64,000 bases of DNA from positions 744,001 to 808,000 of the forward strand of contig CAJVGD010000001.1 in NCBI GenBank assembly GCA_910890315.1. Direction: 5' to 3'. Numbering within the stretch: the first letter of the stretch is position 1; the number at the start of each line of letters is the position of its first letter. This DNA comes from Serendipita indica DSM 11827 (Eukaryota; Basidiomycota; Agaricomycetes; Sebacinales; Serendipitaceae). The translations under genes were made by a program, and so were the position numbers. The notes under the pieces are model-generated. The model was not told the origin of the DNA. It saw only the letters and a list, made by a program, of their open reading frames with translations, and searched no databases. Of the stretch, positions 37,789 to 48,452 are shown in pieces.

Positions 37789-38372
37789 ATGCGTGCTTCG
37801 CTTGCCCGTCGTGCTTTGGGCGGCATCGTCCCTCCAAAGATTGCAACGCCTAGTTCGCTCGTACGTCTCTCTTACGACCGTATATCAGCTTTATTGATGG
37901 CTAATATACGATAATGCTTATTTACGGCATGTTTTTGTCATTATTGTGGATTTTTACACCTGCAAATTGGCGTCTTTCATCACATCTCGGATTCGACATG
38001 GCGGTCATGTTGCCCATTCGTCTATCGCTCCGCTCCGGAACCCACTATAGTCTTCAGGTGGTGGTGCATCTCTCACACCACTCGTCGACTTCTACTCCAA
38101 GCTGCCCAAAGGCCCAAACCCAGTGACCGCCGGCTGGGGCCTCAAGGGTCTGTGCGGTTCTAATCTGATACAGGAGAATATTGACATTCTTGAAAGCTCG
38201 CTATTTCAACGGAAAAAATGCCAGTGGCACTCCCGTCGTCCTCCTGGTTCTGGGCGTCTTTGGAATTGGTTACACCATGTCCTACCAGAGTACGTATATT
38301 CATTTATCCTCGTCCTCATTCTCATCCTTTCCCGTAGCCCATTTGAAACACCACAAGAACCATCATCACTAG
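37789..38372 (+). CDS. ATP17: Mitochondrial ATP synthase subunit f
   Basis: Small membrane subunit of the F1Fo ATP synthase peripheral stalk and dimer interface. Exon 1 reads MRASLARRALGGIVPPKIAT, a family-typical presequence-like start. A later exon reads GGASLTPLVDFYSKLPKGP and ends at LKG. The next gives ARYFNGKNASGTPVVLLVLG, then the membrane helix VFGIGYTMSYQ, and the last is THLKHHKNHHH with TAG at 38370-38372. The His/Lys-rich end and YxxxxPKGP motif identify the subunit. The joint between exon 1 (donor GTACGT after SSL, ~37860) and the exon at ~38058 is not in phase as read, so a small exon or alternative junction lies in the roughly 200 bases between. Confidence 0.85.
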
Positions 38373-38833
38373 AGGACAGCTTGTGCCCGTTTCTAGACCT
38401 CGAATCGAATGGATTTATGCCATGGCTATGTAAATGATATGCGCTTATGGTCCTTTAGTGCTTCTTATATAAGGCAAAGTGACCCATCGAGTGCGTCTAA
38501 TCTCTTCTAGTTTCTATGGCCGTTTCTTTATTACTGGAATTTTGTTGAACCGTACGCACACGCAATATCCACTCACCTGAACTGACCTTGTCAGGAATTA
38601 TGCTGACACACTCCAACATGTTCATCACAACCAGACTACTGTTATTGCGTTCGCGAAGTCTCTGACGTAGGAACTTGACCACCGCGCCGAGCGTACTATG
38701 GAAACTACATGGAAAGGTTCATCTATACAAGAGTGCGTCAAAGAGAAGAATAGAGTGGTCGATGGGAGATCATTAGACGACAAACAAAAAGAAATCAATG
38801 CAGACAGGGTTCGAACAGATGGGATGTGCGTCC
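38373..38833. other. Intergenic, nothing recognised
   Basis: About 460 bases between two convergent genes. Only short, unsupported open frames were seen. Confidence 0.5.
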
Positions 38834-39747
38834 TTATGCCTTGCGAGCCCGTTTGCTTGCACGCTCACCCGATTCACCAGAGGAAGGCGCTGGTGAATAA
38901 TCTGTCCTGGAGCGTTTGAGCAACCTTCTCTTTTTCTTTGGTATCGACAGAACAAGTGGCAGCCCGCTGTTCTCGGACGTTTCCACGTCGTGGTTCGAAA
39001 TCCTCGACTGGGAAGACGTAGTAGTCAAGGCTGGTGTTGGCAGTGTTGGGCTCTTGACCGATATCCAAGAGCGTTGCCAGCTTCGACAGTGGTGGGTGTC
39101 CAGTCGATCGTCTCCATTTCTTCCACTGATTGCTCTTGCAAAGTATCTGGGCCGATTTGGGTATCGAATCTGGGTGGCAAAGTGCCGTCAGGAACGAAAT
39201 AGATGTGGAAAGCTGAAACATACGCTGCAAGTAACCCATGGTCGAGCAAATGGTGTTGGAATTCGAAAGGCCTTACTATGCGTGCTGGACGTGGACAAAC
39301 GATTGGAAGATACAATGCTTGAACCTCGCCCGGCTGGAGTACCGTTAGACGTGGATCGATGCAAGTTACAACTTTGGCGATGTCAGTAGAGGCTGGGCTT
39401 TGGTAGAGGTTACACCCTCCCTGTCCCACTAAAGTCACATCGCCCGTGAGCAGTGGGTACCGCAGACTTTGTCACCGAATGGATATCAGCACATGTACCT
39501 CTGGGGCTCGAGGAGTTTGTTGGACGTACGGGAAGTGGATGCACAGTCCAGGCTCGTACGGCCGCCTACACTGAAAACAGAACGCAACATTCATCAGATC
39601 AAAATACCACACTTGAACATTCACTTTGTTCATCCTCCCCGAGGTAACGGCTGGAACAACGTAGAAGGGAGTGGACGTGGCGAGACACAAGCCTTGGATC
39701 CCCCTTGCACGAGAACAAAACAAAACAAAATAGGTGCGTTTTCGCAA
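38834..39747 (-). CDS. Unidentified protein with basic nuclear-type tail
   Basis: I do not recognise the family. The coding signal is clear in pieces. One is CRRPYEPGLCIHFP, which a 66-nt GTACGT...AAAG intron (~39455-39520) joins to LRYPLLTGDVTLVGQGG. This runs into NLYQSPASTDIAKVV, DPRLTVLQPGEVQALYLP and VRPFEFQHHLLDHGLLAAYV. The C-terminal exon is DVETSENSGLPLVLSIPKKK followed by basic clusters (KRSRTDYSPAP, GERASKRARKA), which look like nuclear localisation signals; the stop is at 38834-38836. The junction between the last two blocks (~39000-39060) and the true start codon are unresolved. A chromatin or kinetochore role would be a guess. Confidence 0.5.
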
Positions 39748-39927
39748 GTAATCATTTCAAACTCCGACCAAAAATCTCAAGACGATTGCTGACAAAGCAC
39801 CTAGCGTCATTGGGCGTTCACCTGATCGACCTTTGCGTCAACGATGACATTGCTACATGACATCGCTACATAAATAGCTCCATGATTGTCGTATGAAGAT
39901 AGCAACTTGCTCTTAACTACTCCCAAG

Positions 39928-41457
39928 ATGATGAACGCTGCCGCAAACGCGCTCGAAAATGTTCTCCGCAAAGGTGATGGACAAGCAGACGTCCGCACAG
40001 ACGTTGCGAACCCGGCTTCCAATCCCGAACAGTATGCAGATCCAAGCAGGGAGAAGATGAAGGCCCTTACCTGGCAAGGCGCGAACCGCGTACAAATTGG
40101 TGCGTTCTGGCAATGCGTTGGTAGGCATTACTGACCTGTACAGTCGACTCTCTCAAGCCCAAGATTCTCAACGACAACGACGTGATCGTTTCGGTCTCCG
40201 GTTCAACGCTATGTGGCAGCGACCTGCATCTCTACCACGGTGCTATTATGCAAATGCAAAAGGGCGACATTTTAGGCCACGAGTTTTGTGGCAAAGTTGA
40301 GTCGGTCGGCCCAGGCATTCGCAAGGTCAAACCAGGCGACCGCGTCGTCGCGTCCTTCTCAGTTTGTTGAACGCTATTCTTATCCCACTCGTGCTAACTA
40401 CATATAGATTGCGTGTGGTGATTGCTATTATTGCAAACAAAAACTCACAACAGCCTGCGAACGCACCAACGCGGACGAGCTTCAGAACATGCTTTATGGA
40501 CACCGCACCGTAGGAATCCTGGGCTACTCACATCTCACGGGAGGCTTTGCTGGTGGACAGGCAGAATACGTCCGCATGCCCTACGGCGACTTTAATTTGC
40601 TCAAGATCCCCGATGACGTTCCCAACGAGAAGGCACTCTACCTCTCTGACGTACTTTGCACGTCATATCATTGCGTTGTCGATACTGGTGTTAAGAAGGG
40701 GGACAGTGTTGCCATCTGGGGCATGGGTCCCATTGGACTTATGGCGGCATTCTTCTGCTTCCAGAAGGGAGCGTCACGCGTTATTGGCATCGACCAAGTT
40801 GGCTGGCGTCTTGAATGGGCCAAGAAGAAACTCCCCAAGATTGAAACACTCGACTTTTCTCAACTACCAAAAGGCAGTAGTGTACCAACCGAGCTAAGGA
40901 AGATGGTGGACAAAGGCGTCGACATTGCGCTTGAATGCGCTGCAGGCGAGTATGCAAAGAGTATCGTTCATAAGGTAAGTATGGTAAAATCACACAATGC
41001 TTTGGCTGACGAGCAAAGGCTGAACTTGCACTTGGAATGGAAAATGATACAAGTGAGACAATCAACGAGATGATCCTCTCCGTCAAAAAATTTGGATCTA
41101 TAGGGATAATTGGCGTCTACACAGGCTGTGAGTTCTTTCTCCCTACATTACTATTGCTCATGATGCATAGACACGAACCACTTCAATATCGGAGCCATAA
41201 TGGAGCTTGGCATCCGCTTGATTGGGAATGGCCAGGCTCCAGTTCACAAGTACTGGGAGGAGCTCTTGGACCAAATTCGCAGTGGCGAATTGGACCCAAC
41301 GATCATGCTTTCGCATCGCGTTGACATCCAGGACCTTGACAAGGTCTACCCTATCTTCGACAAGCGCAGCGAGGATGTCCAAGTGATGAAGATATTCATC
41401 CAGACCCGCTTCAGTGACCCTCCTGCTAAGGGAACTCCGGAGCTCACAAGATTCTGA
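39928..41457 (+). CDS. Zinc-dependent alcohol dehydrogenase family protein
   Basis: Medium-chain dehydrogenase of the glutathione-independent formaldehyde/alcohol dehydrogenase type; NAD(P)-dependent oxidation of an alcohol or aldehyde adduct. The start at 39928 gives MMNAAANALENVLRKGDG. Catalytic zinc ligands lie in GSTLCGSDLHLYHG and GDILGHEFCGKVESVGPG. The structural zinc Cys set is ACGDCYYCKQKLTTAC, formed after the intron near 40363-40409. The cofactor fold is DSVAIWGMGPIGLMAAFF. Further segments: VDIALECAAGEYAK, FGSIGIIGVYTGYTNHFNIG and SHRVDIQDLDKVYPIFDKRS. The stop is at 41455-41457. Introns are short and GT-AG. The physiological substrate is not visible; formaldehyde detoxification is one possibility. 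Confidence 0.9.
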
Positions 41458-41530
41458 GGGACTTAGATGTGGACTGTACAGTAGACGAAAACAATATATA
41501 ATCATTGATTTTACTAAAGTATTATCTGTG

Positions 41531-41902
41531 CTACTTCAAGCAAGTCTGCTGCTCGCTCTGCACAAACCCAAGAGTTCTGGTAGCCATACCCTCCATGTCT
41601 GGCACATGTATGAGCAGTATGTCATAGCAAGGCGTGTGAACGTACCCATAGTTGAAGACAACAGGATACTCTGTCCCTTTTGATGCCTTGAACAATGTTC
41701 TCTCCAGTCGAACACCACCAATGAATGTAGGTCGCAGACCACACGACTCACAAACAATCCACAAGCGAAGTCTATCCAGGGCGCTATCGCAGTCGTCCTT
41801 GGACGTATCAGTCATCTCCATAGAAAAGTTGCACTTCGATATGTCTGCAGACTTGTCGACAAGGTTGTTCAAGCCGAGATTTGGACATGTTTGAACAGTC
41901 AA
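41531..41902 (-). CDS. Doubtful small ORF
   Basis: A 123-codon open frame (MTVQTCPNLGLNNLVDKSAD to EQQTCLK) between the dehydrogenase and the SprT-like gene. It is unspliced, has no recognised domain, and could be the last exon of a decayed F-box/LRR-type gene: SALDRLRLWIVCESCGL has that flavour. Low confidence that it is a gene. Confidence 0.3.
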   Translation of the reverse strand: MTVQTCPNLGLNNLVDKSADISKCNFSMEMTDTSKDDCDSALDRLRLWIVCESCGLRPTFIGGVRLERTLFKASKGTEYPVVFNYGYVHTPCYDILLIHVPDMEGMATRTLGFVQSEQQTCLK

Positions 41903-42065
41903 TTGTCGAACACACGAGGTCCACCTGAGCTCGATTGATGCCCCTAAAAATCACCTCACCGTGAGGGCAGCCATGCTTAAACAATAGATAGTGAACCGTG
42001 AAAGTTGAAAGAATGTGAATTGTGTGTATTTGTAGCAGAATTTGAGGGACCGAAAGTTCGAATGC

Positions 42066-43976
42066 CTAATCAAGCCTAGTGACCTTCAAAGCAAGTGCTA
42101 GAGCATCGACGTCGCCTGACAGTTGCATGCGGCTGGCTTTGGAAGGAGACTCGTCGCCCTTACGAGCCCTCTTCGCCGGCAAGGTGAACTGTGGTTGAAG
42201 TCGAGAGCCGCAATGGCAGCCATGCTTTTCAACATTGATCGAGTTGGAGTGACGCTGATACCTGAATGGCGTTATCTCATGCATACGCAGATGGGAAGTC
42301 GACCTACACTTGGCCACAGTTTGTATTGAGACATTTCCATGAGAACTTGTATTCAATCTCGTAATCGTGCCTCGTCGTAATCTCAACGTCGGGAAATGCT
42401 GCCATGACTCGCGATGCCCTGAGGGTAGATGAGCTAAAACGTAGGAAATGCTGAGAAGACTCACCATTTCTTGAAGGTAGCTCCATGAGGCTGCTTAAAG
42501 TCTTCGCTGATCGCCCATGTCGCAGCATGACAAGCCTCGTGTGCAAGTGTGTTCCTTAGCTTTGCTGGAAATGGACGTAAGCTGGAGTCGACCACTGCAA
42601 GGATGCACACCTTCCGTGGTCAAAATCTTGACACCCAGCTCTATCTTTGTCGTAGTCTTTCCATTGGATGATCTATGGAACGTGAGCCAAGGCATCAACA
42701 GGTATTCTCCCTTCACTTTCGATAATCAGTACGTCCGGCAGTCGTAGCCATTCTGTTGCTCCATACAAGCTCTATATATGAACCGAGCCCATCGTTGTAA
42801 TCTCCGCGAGAGCCTAGTCCATAGATGATGCCTGTTTGATTCTTGCCACGACGCTTGGAAGGGCCGGCTGGAGCTGGTTCCAGGTCTGGAAGGTATGTAC
42901 TTCCAAGCCGGTTTTTGAATACTACCGCGTCCATTTCCTTCAAGAAGGCGATTGCGAGTCGGTGTAATGCTGCCACCGCATCCGGCATCTTCTTGAGTCG
43001 AGGCGTCTTGGTAGGAGCAGGCGGAGCTTCTGTCACGTCGAATTCAGTAGAATCAATGACTCCAGCTACATCCAAAGCATTAGTAGGCCTGGAGGGTGGC
43101 GGAGGTACATCTGATGCAGAATCGACGGCATCCTTGTGACCGATTGAGCGACGCATAACTCTCATGCCGGATATGATATCACTCTCAGCTTCCTTCTGAA
43201 CCTCCCACTTGAGTTCTTCATCCACTGGATCAGGTTCCAGAAGGGTCCTTCGACGTGCAGGTTCCGCCAGTTGCTTTGCAGGAGAAAGAGGTCTGGGCTT
43301 TCTAGGGGAGGGAATACTAGATCACATGTTCAGAGAGTATGTAATAGTAACATGTCTGAACTTACTAATCGATCATGCCATCCTCCCCGTATCGGATATC
43401 TGGAGTCGTGGGGAAGTCAAGTCGCCTATGTAGGGTGTCGACAGAAGGCTCGAATAAAATTGATGATTTTGATGGTTTGGGGTCATTCTCCTCATCTGAC
43501 GAAGAATATACTACACGTTTGCGCCTGACTTTGGTTGGAGAGGTGGGTAATGGAATGGAGGTCGACGTATTGATGTGTTTCCCCTCTATTATGCCTTGTT
43601 GCCTTTGGAATATTCCTTTTGACGGTACTAGAGACATTGGAGGGCCTGGCATTGAGTAATCCACTACGAGGGACATGGATGAAGTACGCACACTTCGGCA
43701 GGTTCAGAGTCGGAAGAAAGATCTATAATTTCCATCTCCTCTGGCTGAACGCGGCTTGCCCCGCGCGAACGATTGGAGTTCTGAACCTTGCTCGGTGCCC
43801 GAATCTTGTCGTTGTCGCTATCTGAATCGGAGATAACGTACTTCCTAATCCATTTGTTAGCAGTCGTATCTTTTCAGGCGCGCGGTAATATACTTTGGTG
43901 CGCCAACCTGCCGTCTACGCATAGGGGACACAGTGAGAATGGAGACATTTTGGTCTAATTCAACATCTCGAGGCAT
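42066..43976 (-). CDS. SprT-like metalloprotease (GCNA/ACRC-like)
   Basis: Predicted nuclear zinc protease acting on DNA-protein crosslinks. The start at 43976 gives MPRDVELDQNVSILTVSPMR. The N-terminal half is disordered and holds EEMEIIDLSSDSEPAEV, a hydrophobic core followed by Ser/Asp as in SUMO-interacting motifs, and a second acidic patch VVYSSSDEENDP. The SprT domain begins AFLKEMDAVVFKNRLG, then IELVWSNRMATTAGRT, and the catalytic LRNTLAHEACHAATWAISED (HExxH = HEACH, ~42525-42545). The zinc-ribbon end is FSWKCLNTNCGQ, VYQRHSNSINVEKHGCHCG and QPQFTLPAKRARK. The stop is at 42066-42068. SIM-rich disordered N-terminus plus SprT is the GCNA arrangement. At least six exons. Confidence 0.85.
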
Positions 43977-44169
43977 TTTGAGGCGTAGGTCACTTGTAGA
44001 CGCGTCCCCGGTGTAATGTGTCTCGAAGCTCGGGGTTGGTGGCGGTCAAGTTGATGTGGCGAATCAACTTGGTTACTTTCCATTCGGAATGATTCAATGA
44101 GCGGAAGTATGAACTGGTATTCTCGAGCAATGTCGACCGGGAAAATATATACAAAAGGAGTGACATGTT

Positions 44170-46076
44170 TTACGACAATGCTTGGAGGACCGCATTGTAG
44201 GCAGCCTTGGGTTGATAGTTTCTATCATAGAGCAGAGGATTGTCGTTAGCTCGCCAGGAGATGGCGTCGCTGACACCCCAGACCTGGATGTGGTGTCAAT
44301 GAGGAGGTCAAGGATGAGGTGGGCACATACTGTAATTCCAACGCAAGCAGACACAGCGAGACAAGCCCTGACAACGGTCACGTAGTCGTTGGATCCTGCT
44401 CCTCCAATGTCAAGCTCGGTGATAGCGACCTCGACACCGGCACCAGCGAGAGCGTTGAGAGAGCCTTGGACGCCGCCAGCACCGCCAGCACCAAGATGTG
44501 TTTGGGTGCTATAATAGACGTTAATATGGCTTCTACGCGTAGGCATTGTCTCGCTTACCCAATACCATCGATAGGCACACCGGCACTACAACTTTGTAAA
44601 TATCCAAGATAGGAAGAGGCTAAAATATGCTTACGCCTTCCATTTCTTAACATTGCGGACCATACCGGTAACTTTGCCGTAGTTCGGGTTATCCTGCGAA
44701 TAGAATAAGCCGTATGGTCTCCAGAATTATGTCGATGCAACATACGAGATTGTAGTCCTGGAAAGCGTCAATATCATACGAGGCTAACTCATGCGTAAAC
44801 TCACATTGATGTACAACTTGGCATTGGGATCGGTCTGACGTGCTTGATTGAAAGCAATGCTGACAAAGTCTATGAGTTCTAATTAGCAACCAAATCAAGA
44901 AAATAGAGGCGGAACCTACTCTCGCCAAGAACCCTGGAGAAGACAGAGCTGCGCAGGGAGCCATCTAAGAGCCCAAGTCAGCATGAGGTGACAAATGGCA
45001 AACTACTTGCCCTCGTTGAGGATTTCATTGACGACATCCCTGAGATCCGATTTAGTGATCATCATTCATATGGACGGGCTACGTACCAAGCATAGATGCT
45101 GCCCTTCCATTGGCCACCCGTCCTGGACACGTGGTTTTGGATGACGCTGGTCAAGGTGCTAGAGCTTCCGATGTTTTGAACCCATGTAGGGAGCTGGGCG
45201 TGCCACACTGTTGCGGGTCGGTAAGGTATTACTGATTTGTTGGTTTCCATCTACTCACGGAACGTATGGCCTATAACGCGTAAGTACCAAGTACCGGAGG
45301 CAAAGACAGGTCGGCGTACCTCGCATCAATGCACCGTAGCTCTTTGCAAAGTTGACGACCTGATTGGCGTTGTTGAAGGTGAAGCTATTCTGGGAGCCCT
45401 CGATAGCATCCCACTTCATCGAGTTCTCGCAAGTGAGCTGGTTGAACTGAGCCTTGGCGATATTCGTCAGCTGCGCATTGTTGAGATTGTAGTAGTCAAT
45501 CTAAGGCCGAATTGTTATTAGCGAATCATTGGTTACTTGGGCTACACGCACCTCTGTGCCGCTGCAGGGGTGTAAGCGGTGCAAAAGACTAACGAAAGAG
45601 TAACGTACAAGTATTTCTTGCCCTTCGCTTTCATGCGTGCACCGAGTCCACCGGTAGCTGTTCCACCGTTGCTTGTCGATGTAGACGTTGGTGGGCGGGT
45701 GCTCGTGCTCGTTGGTGGGCGGGTGCTCGTGCTCGTTGGCTGACTGCCTGAACCCTTGACGCATCTCAGCGGTTTGTCATGCAAATACCAGTGACTGTAC
45801 CTTCTGGCACTGGCTGTACCAGTCATTGATGTAGACGCAGGTCAGGCCGGAGTCGCAAGCTTTGTGCGGTCAGCATGTGCGACCGAGGTCCATTCAACGC
45901 GTACATTTGCTTCCAGTATAGCCGATTCCATCACACTGAGGATACGGCTGTCACAGATAGCTCTCAGAGTACCTGGAAAGTGTAGAACGTACCTGGCCCC
46001 ACTCTGCTACACCGAGCACAACCGACGATTGAGAAATGAGCGTGGCAAGGAAAACGAGTCCAACGGAAGTCTTCAT
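44170..46076 (-). CDS. GH10 endo-1,4-beta-xylanase with CBM1 (array copy A)
   Basis: Secreted xylanase cutting internal beta-1,4 bonds of xylan. The start at 46076 gives signal [20 protein letters not shown]. The CBM1 is split by two introns ([32 protein letters not shown]). A linker with two 24-nt repeats (PTSTSTRP units) follows, then the GH10 barrel from [15 protein letters not shown] 10-nt microexon (45552-45561) adds Gly-Thr-Glu. The acid/base exon reads DVVNEILNE and the nucleophile region [10 protein letters not shown]. The end is [10 protein letters not shown] with TAA at 44170-44172. About ten introns. Both catalytic glutamates are present, so the gene looks intact. Parts are almost identical to copy C. 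Confidence 0.93.
45552..45561 (-). other. 10-nt microexon of GH10 copy A (example of conserved set)
   Basis: Coding-strand CGGCACAGAG between ...CCTGCAG and GTGCGT. It completes Phe and adds Gly-Thr-Glu between the linker exon (KYL/F) and the next exon (IDYYNLNN). Equivalent 10-nt exons: 49828-49837 (C), 52494-52503 (D), 55135-55144 (E), 58485-58494 (fusion domain 2), 60052-60061 (fusion domain 1), 63445-63454 (H). Confidence 0.75.
45687..45734. repeat. Two 24-nt tandem repeats in the copy A linker
   Basis: The unit starting GTTGGTGGGCGGGTGC occurs twice in direct succession. On the coding strand it adds Pro-Thr-Ser-Thr-Ser-Thr-Arg-Pro units. Copy C has only one equivalent, so the linker length is variable between near-identical paralogs. 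Confidence 0.9.
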
Positions 46077-46898
46077 GGCTGAAACCTGAAGGGGATCACA
46101 AGTCAAGGTTTCGCAGCTACGACCACCCCACCTTTTATGGGATCGAGCTGGACTTGCGGGACGAGGATATACCGACAGTGATGGCCAAAGACAACGCAGC
46201 GACGGTGCTACTCCGGCTTCTGACACTAATCCTTGCGGGGTTTTGCTACTGAAACGTATTTAGGGTCCCTGTTGATGCCATGGTAAATGGAACGGCCCGC
46301 CATGGTGGTCGTATCAGCTGGTCTTGGTGCCGTATACAAGTCGTGAGGCGTCCGAGAGTGGGCTATTAAATTTCAACGCAACACCCGGCCTATAAATCTC
46401 CGTGTTGTTGACATGAAGTCTTGATCGGAAGCGGTCCGTTTACTGGCAATTCAGTCGAGGCCTGCGAGAAACAGACAACCTCGGATAAAGGTGGGTCGGG
46501 AAATGGCAGAGGGAAACCGACGTGTGCTATAATTGGATCCTACCGGCATGCCTCGCCCTTGGCTAAAACCATGTTATAACTGGTCGGTGTCGGTACGGAA
46601 TCCTGTTCATGGAAGGCGACATGCACGCTGGTACGTAGCTTCGTTTCAGGTACTTCGGGTAATCTGCCCATGCTCAGCTCCTCTGGCTGGGGAAATATCG
46701 CAAATTGAGAATGTTGACGTGATGGAAAATATATAAAGAATGGTTTGAAGTTCGTTGATGATCTTGAGGAAGACGGGGTCCCATACAGCGGCAGATGGAG
46801 CGGAAAGTCTCACCACTCAAGGATTCATCTTTCATCAGAAAAGGTAGTAATGGTCAGAGACGAAGATCGAGACTACACCTCACAGGTTTCAGATTCCT
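46077..46898. other. Spacer and promoter of copy A
   Basis: No gene. Holds a TATA-like CCATAAAAGG (46131-46140, minus strand, about -55), a TCGGTATATC element at 46166-46175 (about -90), and CCTTTATCCGAG at 46480-46491 (about -404). Each is shared with other array promoters. Much of the spacer is recognisably similar to the spacer of copy C. Confidence 0.6.
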
Positions 46899-47773
46899 CT
46901 ACGCCAGCGCGTTGAGCACGGCACTGTACGCTGCCTTTGGCTGGAAGTTGGCATCGTAGAGTAAAGGAGATGCACTAGACCTTCAAGAGTCTTTATCACT
47001 GACACCCCAGACCTAAAATCTCATCATCAAGGCGGTTCAACACAGGGGGCATTGGAACTCATACCGTGATACCCACGCAGGCGGAGACGGCCAGGCATGC
47101 TTTGACGACGGTCACGTAGTCGCTTGAGCCCGCACCGACGATATCCAGCTCGGTGATGGCGATCTCGCTAACGCCGGTACCAGCGAGAGCAGTGAAGGCA
47201 CTTTGCGTCCCTCCAGCGCCTCCAGCGCCAAGATGAGACTGAGATCTACACCAATGAGCAAAAAACCGTGTAACACAAATACCTCTTACCCAATGCCGTC
47301 AATAGGCACACCAGCACTGGCACGCACAAGTGTTTCTTGCCCTTTGCTTTCATGTGTGCACCGAGCCCACCGGTAGCTGCTCCACCGTTGCTTGTCGACG
47401 TAGACGTTGGTGGGCGAGTGCTACTGCTCGTTGGCTAATCGCCTGAGCCCTTGACGCATCTCAGTGCTTTGTCTTGTAAACACCGACGACCATACCTTCT
47501 GGTACTGGCTATAAAAGTCATTGACGTAGACACAGGTCAGGCCGGAGTCGCAGGCTTTGTGCTATCAGCATCTATACTCTACTGTGGTATATTTGATGCG
47601 TACCTTGCTTCCAGTGTAGTCAAGGCCTCCATAATAAACGGTAACGGTGTCAAAACAACAGTGAACGACCCAACGGATGGCAAACACACCTGTTGCCACT
47701 CTGCTACATCGAGCACAACTGAGGACTGAGGAATGAGTGTAGTAAGAAAAACGAGTCCAACTGAGGTCTTCAT
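46899..47773 (-). pseudogene. GH10 xylanase relic with internal deletion (array copy B)
   Basis: Has the start of a xylanase ([20 protein letters not shown], 47773), CBM1 remnants, a linker and MKAKGKKHLCV. The next bases already belong to the late barrel exon (GVPIDGIG, ~47290), followed by the nucleophile exon and the end [10 protein letters not shown] (stop at 46899-46901). The N-terminal two thirds of the barrel, with the acid/base glutamate, are missing; about 1.2 kb relative to the intact copies. The deletion joins two exons in different frames. The 3' splice site of the first intron is also lost: intact copies have CAG before the CBM1 cysteine, whereas here it reads TAT-TATGG. Dead as a xylanase. 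Confidence 0.88.
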
Positions 47774-48452
47774 GATAGAGGATCACGATGAGTGCGGCTT
47801 GAGCTACGAGTGGAAAGATTTTATGGATGACTAGGTTCCGTAACTGGACGAGGAAATGCCGACCGGGATGTTCACTCTTGACTAGTGTGAATGCGTCAAC
47901 GGCGCTATCGCGGATTTTCATAATAAAAATAGTAATACCGAGCCTTGAAAAGCACTTGGAACCATATGGCGACCAGACACGGCCCGCCATCTTTGCTGTT
48001 TGTGTTCTGGGATGGAAACATGTCATCGTAATCGGCTAACCAGCTTGTATTCAGAAGTGGGATAGCTGCGAATGTTGTTGAGGCCGGCCATCACAAGACA
48101 CCTCGGAGAAAGGAACTTGACAACTGCCAGAGAGAGGGGAAAACACTTGCAGTCCCGTGTATAATCCGTACAATAAGGTAAACATCGGTTCGAGCCCCGG
48201 TGTTGTCGCCCAATATATGTCCACGTTCGTCGGACCATGGGCTTGCCAATGCCTGTGTATTCTCAAGTGTTCTTGCTCAGAAAATTCGCACAATCACATA
48301 CGGACGCAGTGAGGATCACCATCTTCTGGCAGTCAGTGATAGCGTAAGGCCACGGAGAAGGTCGCACCACTCAATATCCATCTTTGAATCGGAAAAGACA
48401 GTGGTATTCAGAAACAGTGCAGAGGGGTACATCTCACAGGTATCGAGTTCCT
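47774..48452. other. Spacer between copies B and C
   Basis: No protein gene. Holds TATA-like CCATAAAATC (47817-47826) and a CCTTTCTCCGAG element (48102-48113) on the minus strand, relative to copy B, plus a tRNA-like stretch on the plus strand. Confidence 0.5.
48118..48209 (+). other. tRNA-like sequence, possibly degenerate
   Basis: The B-box-like GGTTCGAGCCC (48187-48197) sits in a T-arm-like hairpin (ATCGG / CCGGT). The ends TGACAAC and GTTGTCG can form a 7-bp acceptor stem with one T-G pair. ACAC/GTGT could form a short anticodon stem, but its loop is ten bases and the D arm is poor. I cannot assign an anticodon. Probably a degraded tRNA gene or chance. Confidence 0.25.

Noticed and set aside
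44182-44612. Repeated plus-strand open frames recurring in each array copy
   Set aside because: They recur only because the minus-strand xylanase exons are repeated; they have no domain and cross introns of the real genes.
46899-47773. Copy B as a functional short xylanase
   Set aside because: The acid/base glutamate exon and most of the barrel are absent and the joined exons are out of frame.
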